A DNA stretch of 64,000 nt from Rhea pennata (Eukaryota > Chordata > Aves > Rheiformes > Rheidae), in contig NC_084666.1 of the NCBI RefSeq assembly GCF_028389875.1, positions 64,984,422 through 65,048,421 of the forward strand, given 5' to 3'. The notes under the pieces are model-generated. The model was not told where the DNA came from. It saw nothing but the letters and a program-made list of their open reading frames with translations, and ran no database searches. This document shows positions 11,501 through 23,334 of the stretch, in pieces. Each line of letters begins with the position of its first letter. Position 1 is the stretch's first letter. Position numbers and translations under genes: made by a program.

Positions 11501-14500
11501 TAATAGCTAATGATAAGCAGTGCTTAAAAAAAAAAAGTTATTTTCTGTGGAAGTACTCGTTTTAGTGGCATCTTTGAGTTCTCTGTGTGTTGCTCCTCTC
11601 TCCATAACTCTTTGCCATTTGTTTACGCATAACCATGTTGTTTCGGTTAACCTCGTAAATGTGTTACGTCCTCTAGTCAAGGCAGGTTCTTTTTACATTC
11701 CAATAAAGGCTCTAAAATTGGAACTTAACACTGGATGGATTGTTAACAGAATGTTGTTAAAAGAAGTAAGATTTGCAAGGAAGTAAAATATAAAATGTGT
11801 TTTGAATATGCTCACTGGGATCAAATCACTTCAGTAAGGATTTGGTTTCATATTTGGTTTATCTTCCTGCAAGTCTGCACTACTGCCGAAAGGAACAGTT
11901 TGGCTTTCCCCATTGATGCCTTTTTCCCTGCCCCGTTCAGGGAGTGTACTGCCCACACAGCTGAGTGATCAGCTGGATCAGTTCCCTTTCAGCTTTTTTC
12001 AGTATGCTTAGATTTCAGTCAGCTTAGTGAGTGTAATGTGCTGGCACGTGGGTGGAATGTGGGGCAAAGATAGCAAAGAAGATGGGGCTGGCTTTTCCGT
12101 GGCTATAGGTATTCTAGCTCAGCTTAAACCAATTGGGAAAGTATGTCCTTTATAACTTAATTCTTCAGCTATTTCTATGGTCATTCCTGTTGTGAAGATG
12201 AGATGACTTAACTAATCATGGATTGATGAGATTTCATGTCACATTATTCTCATGTACTAGCTTGAATGTTTAGCTGCTTATTATAGACATTAAAAAAGAA
12301 AGAACAGTTGAAACACTTGAAATGTAAAATATGAAAGCAGTATTTCAATTTTACCTTTTTTTCCTTCTCATTCCCTTTCTGCTGTCTCTTAAAGGAACAA
12401 AGCTCTGTTTGACGATATTTTTAAATGGTACTAAAACCAGCAAGTTATTAACTCATTTAGCAGGAGGAGAGGAAGAAAAGTTTGGTTTAGATGGTCTTGA
12501 GCTGCTGTGGTGTACTGATTCTGCATCTCCCAAGGCAAAGAAAAACATGCACAGGCATAATGAGAAATGAGCAGTAAAGAAAGAAAATGAGCTTCTGTGC
12601 CTGCTGTGGCTAACAGCTTGTTTTGAAGAGCGTAGGCCAGGAACGTGGTTCCATTAGCTGTTCCATAATCGATGCTTAACCTGCCTGCCGAAGGCATTGC
12701 TTCTTAGCTAATCATTATGGTCACAATTTCACAGAGCTCTTACAAGAGATTTATCTATCTTGACTAACTAAACTAGGCTCTTATTAAACTGACACTGGAG
12801 GGAGGGAGAAGTGCAGCAGGAAAAGAAACAGCCTATTAGAGAGAAGATGGCATCAGTCATCCAAGGCTTAGGATTTGTTTTAATTTTAGATGTAACCTGC
12901 TAGAGTTGATATCATTCGATTCTAGAAAAACAAGAGTCACTGATATGGCTCTCCAGTTACATGAAGAAGAAATATGGCATGCAATTTGCAGGTGACGGTG
13001 AACACCCACCCCCCCAACCCCCCCAAAAAAAGGAAAAAAGAAAAAAAAAAAAGATTTCCTAGAAAAAAAATCTGAAACAGCCTTATCTTTTATGAATAAG
13101 TTAACTCTTGTGTTTGTTTTATGCAGGTAAAAAAATATTAACTTTGTTTCTTGATTAACAGATGATCTTACAATAAGGCAAGTTTAACTTGGTTTTGGAC
13201 ATGAAAAGTTCAAGTTCTAATCAGTCTAGGATTGTTCATTCATAATTTTAAGATAGGATGATGTATCTTCTCCCCTGAGATGTGATTGAAACACCACTGC
13301 TTTGTTCTGACCCAATTTATTTAGGAAAAAACAAACAAAATGACATTTGAAATACTGTCAACCTAAAATAAAAGGTGCTGGAATTTCTGAAAGATTTCTT
13401 CCCCTCCCCCCCCCCCTTTTTTCTAATAGTCCATTTGAAAAAGAAATATTGCTTAAAAAATGCTCTAGTGGCCATATGGACAATATCTTCTGACTTCATT
13501 TTCCTGTTATAGAAAGAAATAAGGTATTACCTTTCCCCACCCATCCACAAATAGAGTTTCCATGGTTACCTGGATACCTGCTCCTCAGGGATATGAGCAA
13601 AAGCAGCTTAGCAATTAAATAGCCTGATTTGTCATCTGAAAGAAGAAATCATTAGGAAAGTGGTATTTGGCTAATTCACAGACATACTTCCAGTCATGTG
13701 TATATCACTAATTTGTCATTTATACAGCGTGATTACTTTCACCAGAGGCCCACATAAAATTAAGTCCTCATCACCAGCTTACGTGTTTGCTTCAAGGCAG
13801 CACTGCATAGTTAATCCTCTCTGTTCCATCTTTCCATGATTTTGGTATTATCTCAAATTCCAAGTGTCTGTGTAGTAGGGGCCAGCAGAATGGCTAATAA
13901 AACATCTGTGAAGTAGTATAAATTTTGCATGATGATACTTTTAAATCCTTGAACAGAAAACATTCTTACATGGTTGTTATTGAGAAATTATTTGTTCTTG
14001 AACTATATTGCTCAAAGGCTTACGGCAAAATTATCCAAATGTAGACTAGGCCTTTGGATGCTACTATGACGGGGAAGTCATATCGTTGATATGCAGTGAG
14101 TCATTCATAAAATCCCCAGGTGAAGTAAAACAAATGAGACTTAAATTTCTGGTATAAAAATCAAACAGGTAAGCAATGTCATATATGCACATTTAATACT
14201 ATAAAATTTCTAGATTTTGAGAGAGCTGACATTAAAAAAAATATAATGTAAAGTTTCTAAAACATTTGTTAGGAAGAACTCATACCAGAATAAAGGAATA
14301 TATTTCATTTGCCACAAGGTGGAAAATATATGTGAGACCAAAAATATTTTTAGTTTTTATATTAAGCCTTGCAAAATTTGCAACAATTGGATAATCCTTA
14401 AAGTACTTTCTCCCATAATCTGTTCTTAACTATTTGCTCTGCAGGCAAATGACAGTTACTTCTGGGAATCAGTTAGTGGAGTGTCAGGAGTGCCATAATC

Positions 14501-17500
14501 TCTACCACCAGGATTGCCATAAACCTCAGGTGACAGACAAGGAAGCGAATGATCCTCGACTTGTTTGGTATTGTGCACGCTGTACTAGACAGATGAAGAG
14601 AATGGTAGGAGTCATTTCTTTTGTCTAGCGTTGAACACTACTTGAATACAGCAGGCTATTTCTAGAATCCAAGGGGTTTTTATTTTGTTTTGTTTTTAAG
14701 GTTACAGAAATCTTTAGAAGCATATTCAAGAACCATTTTTCACAGTAGTGTTTCTATTGCTGCTGCTGTGCTGCTTAAAGTAACATCTGAAAGAGCAGTA
14801 ATGTTAGACAATGCTTTTTTAGAAGCAAAAGTTGAGTAAAGAAGAGTCAAATAAGATTCTTTCTACTTGGTAAGCAGTCGATTAAAAACATTTTTATTTC
14901 AGATGGTTCTGACTTTTCGTACAAATCTATCATATAGCCCTATAGTTTTAGTTTTCATCTCAGTTGTGGAAATGAATATTTTCTTCTAACAATAGTCTGC
15001 AAATTTTGGTCCAGATATGAAGTGCTAAGTGTTCTGAGGCTCCATATTAAGCTGCGGAGTAGCACCTTCATGGAAAAAATCCTTTTATTTTGATTCGTCT
15101 GTGTGTTAATCTCTGAACAAAGAAACAAATTATTCTTGATGCCACAGAGTTAGTCCGCTCATTTCATTGTGAGAAAGAAAGGTTGGAGTAGGAAAACATC
15201 TTTGGGTGCACTGAATGTTAATTGTTAGTTCGCCCATCTTTAGTTGTCATCGTGCATCAGAAAATGTTCTGTTTGGATCTATTTTATGGTAGTTTAGCAA
15301 GCTGTTATTTGTTGAAATGGCTTTAATAAAGAAGCAAGAAAAGGAGACAATGTAAGATCCTGGCCCAGGAGCAATCATCACTTTGAACTGTTTTAAGTCA
15401 GTTGTTGCATGGGATACATCTTGCAGCAATTCAACCTTTCCCTTCAAGATGCCAAGCTCCTCTCTTTGTTTCGACATAAATTTTATGTTCTTACCTGCCG
15501 TTTCTTAGTGGACTCCCATGGCCTGGGTCCCAGTACTGCTGGGTTCTGTCCATATCTTCAAGTTCACCCTTCTTCTCCTTCCTCTTGTGAAGGCCCTGTG
15601 CTTTCCTATTCCCTGAGTAACAACACTGCCTCTCTCCGCGCTGAAATAGCAAGTTCTATTCAGTATGCTTTTTTGGTCAGACTCTCTCCAGTACCATACT
15701 CAGCACCACTCCCACAGCTGCAGTCTTGACTTATTTCTTGGGCACTGTTCAGCTGGAAATTTAGTACTATAAAGGCCAGAATGCAATCTGATAATGCTCA
15801 TGGTTTTTATTAAATGTTATGCTCAATGTTATGGAGGCCATAACTAATTTGGGGCTTTTTCTACCACTTATGTAGGCTCAAAAGACACAAAAACCACCTC
15901 AAAAACCAGCTCCTGCTGTGGTTTCGGTTGCACCAGCTGTGAAAGATCCATTGGTCAAGAAGCCGGAAATTAAGTTAAAACTTGATACTCCACCAGCTTT
16001 TCTAGCATTCAAGAGAACAGAAGTCAAGGTAATGTAGTTTAAATTTTCCAGAGGAAGAGTTTACATTTCATTGCACAGATATGATAATTTTAATTAGGCC
16101 AGTCTTTCCTCACAAGAATCACAACTGAAAATAGTCTGCTATTCCCTGTGTACTAAGTAGTACCATAGCATAGTTGTTTTGCATTAGCACTAAAAAAAAC
16201 CCAAAGTTCTCAATTCAATTATGAGTCCCTAAAGCATCTAGCTCTTGACTATATTTTTATTTTACAGAGGAGAGAACAGAATTTACTCAGGGGATTTTTT
16301 TTAATGATACAAGTAGGAGCCCTTATAATTGTATAAAAGATACAATTTGCTCTCTGTGGCCAAGTAACATATGCATATTTCGGTAATTAGAAGGCTTCTT
16401 CTCATGATAATAGGGAAACCAGGCTGATCCCCGTGAGATTTAATTTAGAAAGGTACTCCTTCTCATATATGTTGTCACATGTTTCTGCTTCTCTGAGTTA
16501 TTCAATACATACTGTTAAGAGTTGGTTAAAGGTAGTAAACCAGAAACAGCATAGTAAATAACGAAGTAGTCGAGCAAACCATGACTTATCTAGGAAAGCA
16601 CATCCATAACTCAAAATCATGGTGATTTATTCACGTGCTCCAAGTTATGTTTGCAGTTGCTTTGCCTGCATGGAAACAGTTGTGAATAATATGGTGACTA
16701 CAGCTCAAGCACTTACATGTGTAAATAGCTTTTTTCACTGCAGCAGAATTATTTATGTTCCTAAATGGGGTTGTAGGAATGCAGTCCAATTCCATCCATC
16801 ATCTTACTATTTACAAAATATCTGAATATGCTATGGAAGAGATACCATTTGAATATAGGATTTTAATTTTAGTTTTGACTTTGCCCTTTATAGCTCTGGT
16901 TTGATAATTCAGCATGTGTATTATCCCCAACTGAAAATGAGAGCAGGTAGTATTGAGGTGTGGGAACCACAGTTATGTCTGCAGAAAGTTTGTCCATTAC
17001 GCTGCCTGAATGGGAAGACTAAAGGAAGGAAGGCCAGTGACTTTTTAAGGTTTTTAATTATGTATTATGGTGAAGAAACAACAGGGGAAGGAAAAGGAAA
17101 GTTTAGGCACTCCTGTTTTAGCCAAAAGACTGTAATTCTGCAGTATCTAATTGCTCAGGGTCTGATTTTTGTCTGAGCATCTGTCATCTTGTTAAAAAGC
17201 ACAGGTAACCACAGTAAACAATAAAAACTAGGCAATTGCCTCCATCATTTATACTTCACAAATTTGGGCTTTTTGTAATTACTTCAGTTAAACCATCTTT
17301 TATAGTTTATTGAGAGATCATGATGCCATATGGTAGCCTGTTAGCTGTACAGACGAAGAGAAAGAAGAGGTATAATATTGGATTTATTTGGTTGGGAAAT
17401 TAAAAGTCAGCTGCACCTGTGTCCTTTCCTTTCTTTGTTAATGCTTTTAACTGTAGTGGCCAGTGATAAAATACTGTCCAATGGGTGTTCCTGGGGAAAA

Positions 17501-18174
17501 AAACAAAACAGAAGCTTGATCTGTTCTCACCATGATGTATTACATACATAAATGTCACTATAATAAGAATGACTTGTTTATTTTAGACCTCAGCAGCAGT
17601 TTCGGGGACCTCAGCCAGTACAAGTGTTTCCTCTTCAGCAACCAGTGGCCTTACGGGATGGGCTGCTTTTGCAGTCAAAACCTCCTCTGCCAGCCCATCA
17701 ACTGCCAAACTGGGATCAACAGCGCAGAGCGCCAGTGGGAAACCTGCAGCTTCTTCTAATAATCAGAAACCTGTGGGCTTGTCGGGGTTGGCAACTTCCA
17801 AACCAGGACTAGGGTCAAAAATACCTTCAGCTAACAACAGCACAAACCCTGTTCAGCTGAAGCCGCCTCCACCTCTGACACTGGGAAAAACCACTCTCAG
17901 CCGTTCGGTAAGCAGCGACAATGTCAGCAAAGTAGGTCTTCCTAGTCCCAGCAGCACTGTGCCAAGCAGCAGCAGCAGCAGCCAGGTGCCCAGTGGGAAT
18001 GGCAACAGTGGGACCACAGGTAACAGCGGGAGCAGTGCAAGCAAAACAGCAGCAGATACTGGTAATCAGTCGGCCTCCCTGAAAGGCCCAACTTCTCAGG
18101 AATCTCAGCTAAATGCTATGAAAAGGTTACAAATGGTCAAGAAGAAAGCCGCTCAAAAGAAACTCAAGAAGTAG
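8403..18174 (+). CDS. INTS12: INTS12, Integrator complex subunit 12 (PHD-finger protein); spliced CDS of six coding exons
   Basis: Integrator cleaves snRNA precursors and terminates paused Pol II transcripts in the nucleus; INTS12 is a non-catalytic subunit that docks through its N terminus on INTS1. The coding exons are 8403-8558, 10375-10527, 11017-11204, 14445-14604, 15876-16028 and 17587-18174. They total 1398 nt and 465 residues, against 462 in human. All introns are GT-AG and the frame is intact. The conserved N-terminal microdomain is residues 1-52, followed by a Lys/Glu-rich linker and an acidic [10 protein letters not shown] block. A PHD finger spans about 159-215 with zinc ligands C162, C165, C179, C182, H187, C190, C209 and C212. 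A Ser/Pro-rich low-complexity region (about 271-440) leads to a basic tail rich in KK that resembles a nuclear localisation signal. The ATG has G at -3 and G at +4. Confidence 0.98.
10375..10527 (+). CDS. INTS12: INTS12 coding exon 3 (residues 53-103)
   Basis: Acceptor TTTTAG, donor GTAAGT, 153 nt, phase 0 at both ends, so it can be skipped in frame. It encodes a low-complexity linker with [12 protein letters not shown] and a Lys/Glu-rich end, matching vertebrate INTS12. Confidence 0.97.
11017..11204 (+). CDS. INTS12: INTS12 coding exon 4 (residues 104-165 plus 2 nt)
   Basis: Acceptor TTAATAG, donor GTGAGT. It encodes [25 protein letters not shown] and the first zinc-binding pair CVVC (C162, C165). 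It ends in phase 2, the only INTS12 coding intron that splits a codon (R166). Confidence 0.97.
14445..14604 (+). CDS. INTS12: INTS12 coding exon 5 (residues 166-219), bulk of PHD finger
   Basis: Acceptor CTGCAG, donor GTAGGA. It carries the remaining PHD ligands C179, C182, H187, C190, C209 and C212, with the conserved W207 two residues before C209. It returns the frame to phase 0. Confidence 0.97.
15876..16028 (+). CDS. INTS12: INTS12 coding exon 6 (residues 220-270)
   Basis: Acceptor TATGTAG, donor GTAATG, 153 nt, phase 0 at both ends. It encodes a Pro/Lys-rich segment ([20 protein letters not shown]) that follows the PHD finger in all vertebrate INTS12. Confidence 0.97.
17587..18174 (+). 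CDS. INTS12: INTS12 terminal coding exon 7 (residues 271-465 and stop)
   Basis: Acceptor ATTTTAG. It encodes the Ser/Thr-rich region with GLTGWAAFA, a PPPPLTLGK motif, [18 protein letters not shown] and the conserved C terminus ending KKLKK. The stop is TAG at 18172-18174. Confidence 0.97.
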   Translation, partial: TSAAVSGTSASTSVSSSATSGLTGWAAFAVKTSSASPSTAKLGSTAQSASGKPAASSNNQKPVGLSGLATSKPGLGSKIPSANNSTNPVQLKPPPPLTLGKTTLSRSVSSDNVSKVGLPSPSSTVPSSSSSSQVPSGNGNSGTTGNSGSSASKTAADTGNQSASLKGPTSQESQLNAMKRLQMVKKKAAQKKLKK

Positions 18175-18570
18175 GACAGCTGCTTGTTAATTTTGTTGGT
18201 AGTGTTCCATAAAACAACAGCATTGATGTTTTTCTTAAAAAAACAAAACAAAACAAAAAACTCCCAGTTACTAGGCTGAAACAGTAATTAAATCAGGGAA
18301 GACCAAAACCTATATTCTACAGGAGATCAGACTTGGATGATCCTAGCAGTTCTCTCTGACTTCACAAATCTTTGAGTTGAATACGATGGAGGAATATTCG
18401 TTAGAATATGCCTACTGTTTTTTAGCCCAAAGCTCTGAAATATGATGTTGTTAAACTTGGATTTTTTTCACATATAAAGAAAATATTTGTGTGCACCCTT
18501 CATAAATTGGACTTCCAGATCCTGTCATTCTTAAACAGCATTATTAATAAAAGTGTTGTTAATCTGGGAC
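18175..18570 (+). terminator. INTS12: INTS12 3' UTR with polyadenylation signal
   Basis: A canonical AATAAA lies at 18546-18551, followed by GT-rich sequence (AGTGTTGTT), which would place cleavage near 18565-18575 and give a 3' UTR of about 0.4 kb. Further AATAAA-like sites downstream could give longer forms. Confidence 0.75.
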
Positions 18571-19990
18571 ATCATCACTGCTTTTCTTTCATACTTCATT
18601 TTCCAATACTTTAACCAAGAAATGCTTCTGTTGTTCAGGGTTGTCTACATTATGCAAAATTAATGAAGTTAATCCTAAATTATACAGTTCCTCAGGGGGA
18701 AAAATCTATTTTCTTTAAATTAACAATGAAACGATATATTCTATTTGAAGTGAGAATTCTAAGTGACCTTTTTTATTTTTATATACTGGGAAACTTCATT
18801 GGTCACATTGTTGCTGTTGTAATCCTCAGACGAAAAGAGTGTTGGCAAAAGGTGAATGGCCCCTAACCTGAAATAAGGGTGAAAGAGAACTAAAACAATA
18901 TTTTCAAGCTCTTTTAAACTATGAAGAAACTTAAGACTGTCCTATTATAAAATTAATGGAAAATAAGTGGAAAACAGTATCTATTTGAATTAAATAGACA
19001 ATTCAGTTGAGCCACATTTAAAACATAGTGAATTCATTTCTTATATTTTGATGATGTGAGAGAAGGAAATATAGAAGAAAACAGAAGGAAATACCTTGGG
19101 AGCCTGTATGTTAGCTCCATTTCTGGCCCACCTGAAACACAAGACCTTTCAATCACGTAAGTATTCCATGCTGTAAGTACTGCTGTTAAATTCATAAGTC
19201 TTGCATGGGTTAAAGTAGTAATGCCTGCTAGCCTTTGTTGGAAAATGTAACTTCCAGTCTCATAACTGTTGTACTGTAGCCTTTATGATTGTTATTTAAA
19301 ATACAGTAAAATCACTGCCTTCTCGTGTAAGGGCATGCAAATCTCTTTAATCTGGTATAGTTAGTGACAGTGTTGGTCACTAAAGTCTGTATACAAAGTT
19401 CACTAAAAACCTTCTTCTAACCCTTCTAGCAGGTGTTTTGGGGGTTTTGATGTGGTTTGTTTTTTTTCTTTTAAAAAAATATGTTTATTAGTGTTTCAAA
19501 TCAGTAGGAAAAGCTTTTTCAGCAATTTTGGTGGGATGGTATAGACAAATAGGTGTATACAAATGCACGTCTTCCTTCATTTTATTCAAAGTAGCAAATG
19601 GATTTTGTATATTCCAGAAGTTCCATTTTTTTCCTCCCCTTGGTGGTTTGTCTTTCAGAAGGAAGATTCTGCTCATGAATGCTTCCTCAAACCTGCTGAA
19701 GGGCTCATATATTTAAATTTATTTTAAAATATTGCTAGATTTCTGAAAGACTCTTTCAAGGCTTGTGTTTAGGTAAATCTTAAGGCCAAGGAAGAAGTGT
19801 TGAAATACATACGGAAATTTGGAGAGAAGGGCCAAGGTATATTGGAGATAGTCTTAAGCTTAAAGGAAGTCGACTCCAATCTTCTAACTACGTAAGCCTA
19901 TTCACAAAGAAATCATGGGACACAGACCTTACCCAGCTATATTAGGGTACTGATTTTATCTTGTAACTCATAATTAGACAGAGAAAACTA

Positions 19991-19991
<1 letters not shown>

Positions 19992-20026
<35 letters not shown>
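19992..20026 (+). repeat. Poly-A tract (A35)
   Basis: Thirty-five uninterrupted A residues. This could be the tail of a retroposed transcript inserted in the plus orientation, but the upstream 150 bases match nothing I recognise, and I saw no target-site duplication or AATAAA just upstream. It may be a simple homopolymer. Confidence 0.9.
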
Positions 20027-20027
<1 letters not shown>

Positions 20028-20814
20028 ACAAATAGAAGAAAAACAGTTCTGAACTTGCACATACAGTTCTGTGACCTGTGGCAGTCTCGCTACTGGATTT
20101 TTGGATTGGCTCGACCGTCTGAAGGCACAAGGGCCAGGATGTGGAACTTGGAGGTCGAGTGCTAGTATCCGTGTAACCCTGAATGGGGATCCTCATATGC
20201 CCTTGTGAGGGTTGTCGTATAAACTACAGACAACATTACAAGGGCAGACTTGATCTGAATTTTTGAGGGGGTTGTCCCACTGTCCCTGGCATTCATAGAC
20301 AAAGCTTTTTTTGGCTTGTTTTTGTTTCATTTGGGAACCCACATTCTACTTTGGTTTTATTTGCAAGTGCCAGAAATAATATCAGGTATGTTAGGTGTTC
20401 GAATAGATCCAAAATATTTGTAATCTTACAGATTTTTCAAATATAGAATATTGTCTAGAGTTTTTTTTTTTAACTTCCTTCCTTCATGGAAATAATAGTT
20501 CATATTTTGTGTTCATAAGGATTAATGAAGAAAGTTAAGTTTTTAACTCTACCTTTCTTGTTATACTCAGTGACACACTCTAAGACTTGTATCGGAAGTG
20601 TCATATCTGTGTTTACCTTGCATTATTGCTTAGTGTCTCCATTCCAGGAGAAAATGAAGCAGGTGCTATGGGAGTATTGCAAGGGAGAAGCCGTGTCAAG
20701 GCAGAGTTGCATCCAAGCGTGTTCCAGCACAACAGCAATGTCGAGGTGACTTTTATCTAGCAACATGCGAGGTACTCTGCCTAAATGCCAATAATACTAG
20801 TAACTCGAAAGAGG

Positions 20815-21425
20815 ATGCGTGGAGAGGCATTCATCTCTGCGCATGGGTGGTGTTCAAGCTCAACATGTTAAATTCCCTGTTCCAGGGCGTTCGTTTGTGT
20901 CTCTTCCCTTTGCAGCACCAGGGCCTCCTCAGTCCCCCTGCCCTGGTACAGTCTTGCGCTCTGCCTGGCTGTTAAAGAAGTGGCGTGCGCGTACTGCAGC
21001 TGCCTCCCGGTAACGTCCCCGTCAAGCCTCCCTGCAGCGCTTTCCTGACTAGACCCAGCTTTCGCACCCACAGGCCTCCCTTCAGCTGTTGCCAGTGTCT
21101 TGCCCACTGCTACTAAGGAAGGTAATGGAGAGAGCGTGAGGCGTAGCAGCCTGTCCACGGGCGCTCCTGAGCGGTTCTTCGCCCCTCGTGCGCCCTCTGT
21201 TCGTCCTGGCTGCTCCGTGTTTCACTCAGCTCTCGATCTTGTGGTTCAGGCCGTGCGCGCTGAGTGCTGAAAAACGGTCTTGAGCCTCCTCGCTGTTTGT
21301 GACCAGCGTGCAACAATCTCCTCTCTGTTCTTTCCACGGTAAGGGGAGCATCTCTAAGCAGGGAAATGCCTCGGACTTCAGGATCGGCTGGCTGTTTTCC
21401 TCGCCTCCTTTCCCCTCTGCACAAT
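20815..21425. promoter_or_regulatory. Orphan intergenic CpG-rich block
   Basis: I counted about 33 CpG dinucleotides in roughly 600 bases with moderately high GC. The flanks on both sides are AT-rich and nearly CpG-free. Open frames here on the minus strand (about 96 and 103 codons) look like by-products of the base composition. It could be an unannotated promoter, a noncoding-RNA start, an enhancer or the remains of an inserted element. Confidence 0.55.
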
Positions 21426-21915
21426 CAAGACTTAGACCTAAGGTTTCTTAAACATCCCAAGGAATAACTTCATGTACTTAGGATTGTTCTTTGCTACCTG
21501 GAGAATTTGCATTCTTTTTCTAGTTTCATGCCCTGTGGGAGAGGGTGGAAAAAAAGGTTTTGTCTTTCTATTGCCTGTGGCTTCCAAGGTGATTGAAGAA
21601 TAACAGCAAAAAGAGGAGGAATCCGGAAGCTTTTATTGCCTTTGGATCAAGCTATCTTTCCTGCTCTCTAGCACAGAAGGTTTTTAATGATGGTATGGTA
21701 GGAAATGACATTGAACTGTTTTTCATTTGCAAACAGAAGGCATTTTTGCCTCCTAAATGTTAATCTGAAGAATATTGCCTATACTGTGAAGCAGAGCGTG
21801 CAGATAGATTCTTTTAATGGCTAGAGTGCTCCTGTGTAAAGGCATTTGCTCTAGTAGTAGAATTTGCTCCCACAGGAAGGTTCAAGATGTAAAACTGCCT
21901 CAGTCATGCCTCTGA

Positions 21916-21920
<5 letters not shown>

Positions 21921-21957
<37 letters not shown>
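21921..21957. repeat. (TA)n microsatellite
   Basis: About 18.5 uninterrupted TA units. The tract is self-complementary and so can extrude hairpins; it is likely to vary in length between individuals. Confidence 0.97.
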
Positions 21958-21959
<2 letters not shown>

Positions 21960-23334
21960 TTTTGCTTGGTAGAGCCTGGGAGCTTACATTTGAACTCTGC
22001 AGTTTGCCTGTAGATACCACGTATGGAGAGAACAAAGGGGGGAAAATTGATTTTTGTTTTCGAATTGTGGTGGCTAGTCCCATTTAAAATTCTTTCGAGA
22101 CCTGATTTGAGGGTATCTGGATGTTTTTACTTCTAGAACTCTGGTAGGGGTTGACTGTAGGTTATCTCCTGCTCATCTGGGAATAAAATAACTCGTACAA
22201 ACCTGTCTTTTCCCTCTAATAAGCCCAAGCTGAGATGATGTTCGCTGATATAGCTATATTAGCAAAATCTGTAGTAGAGCTGCAATTTATATAAGCAAAA
22301 GATTTTTTTTCCTGTAACTTTACCAGCTTCCTAAATGAAATATGAAATATAAAATCTCACTCTGTTGGTATAAAAATGTCAATTAGGATTGTGATTCTTT
22401 GAAGTATTATATCAGGAAGGATTTAAAGCGTCGACTCGTTTTTTTTAAATCAAGTGTTTTGCTTGAATATATAAGATAGGCATTGTTGAAAAACAGCAGA
22501 TTGAAGGGAATTGATGTTTTCTGCTTTGAAGTTACAGTTAGGATAGAATTAACAACTAATTTTTCAGGAAGGCAGGCTGTTTTACAGTATTGCTCAATTG
22601 AATTCACATTTCAGACTGAGGAATGTGGTGTAGGGCAGAAAGAATGAAGGTAGCAGAATAAAGTATGTGCGCCTCATATTTAGGAAAGCTGACTAGGAAA
22701 TAGTCTTCTGACTTTCTATTCCCAATTTAGATTGCTCTGTGATTTACTATAAAAAAAATAGCTACTTGACTTTCCTTATCTATTTTATAAACTGCTATGG
22801 TAATATTTTCCATCCACTTAAATATGATGTTTTTCATACATGTCCAAATTCTGGTATCCTTAGTATTGTGGAAATAAATCTTGTGTTCCATAAAAACTCC
22901 TGGCGGGACTAAGGGATGTTGATGGTATCTGAATACAAGAGCAGGGATGCTGGAATCTAGCCCAAAGTTCTGTAATATATTTTAGTAAGAAATTTTATTA
23001 CGAATCATGGCAGAGTGCAGAATGGACATAGTAATAATGGTTACAACTACAGGGGCAGCTAGAGAAGAACAGAGGTAACCTTCCATTTGGAAACTTGAAG
23101 TGTATTTTGAAACTTTCTCAGTACTTTGATAACAAGTTCCAGTGTTTTAATATATAAGCTAGGATATACACTAAAAATGCAGTGTTTCATCTGAGGCCGT
23201 TTTGTCCGTTTCCTCTGCTCTTACTTTGCAATGACACTTTTACAGTTGATAACAGAAGGCAGATCTTGGATAGCATATAAACCTTTTTGCATCTGGGAAG
23301 AAGTTTTATTTTAGGGGGAAAAAAAAGGACAACA

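Larger units (their letters stand above)
8559..17586 (+). other. INTS12: INTS12 introns 2-6 (intronic content)
   Basis: Introns at 8559-10374, 10528-11016, 11205-14444, 14605-15875 and 16029-17586 are AT-rich with only short homopolymers (for example C- and A-rich tracts at 13006-13066 and a C run near 13406-13417). I see no additional gene, RNA gene or recognisable mobile element in them. Short open frames occur but have no coding character. Confidence 0.75.
18571..23330. other. Intergenic interval between convergent INTS12 and ARHGEF38
   Basis: No convincing protein gene is present on either strand. It holds an A35 tract (19992-20026), an orphan CpG-rich block (about 20815-21425) and a TA microsatellite (21921-21957). 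The rest is AT-rich DNA without recognisable features. A noncoding RNA cannot be excluded. Confidence 0.7.

Noticed and set aside
20868..21424. Two overlapping minus-strand open frames in the orphan CpG block
   Set aside because: Composition-driven, with different frames and no conserved motif. The CpG block itself is reported instead.
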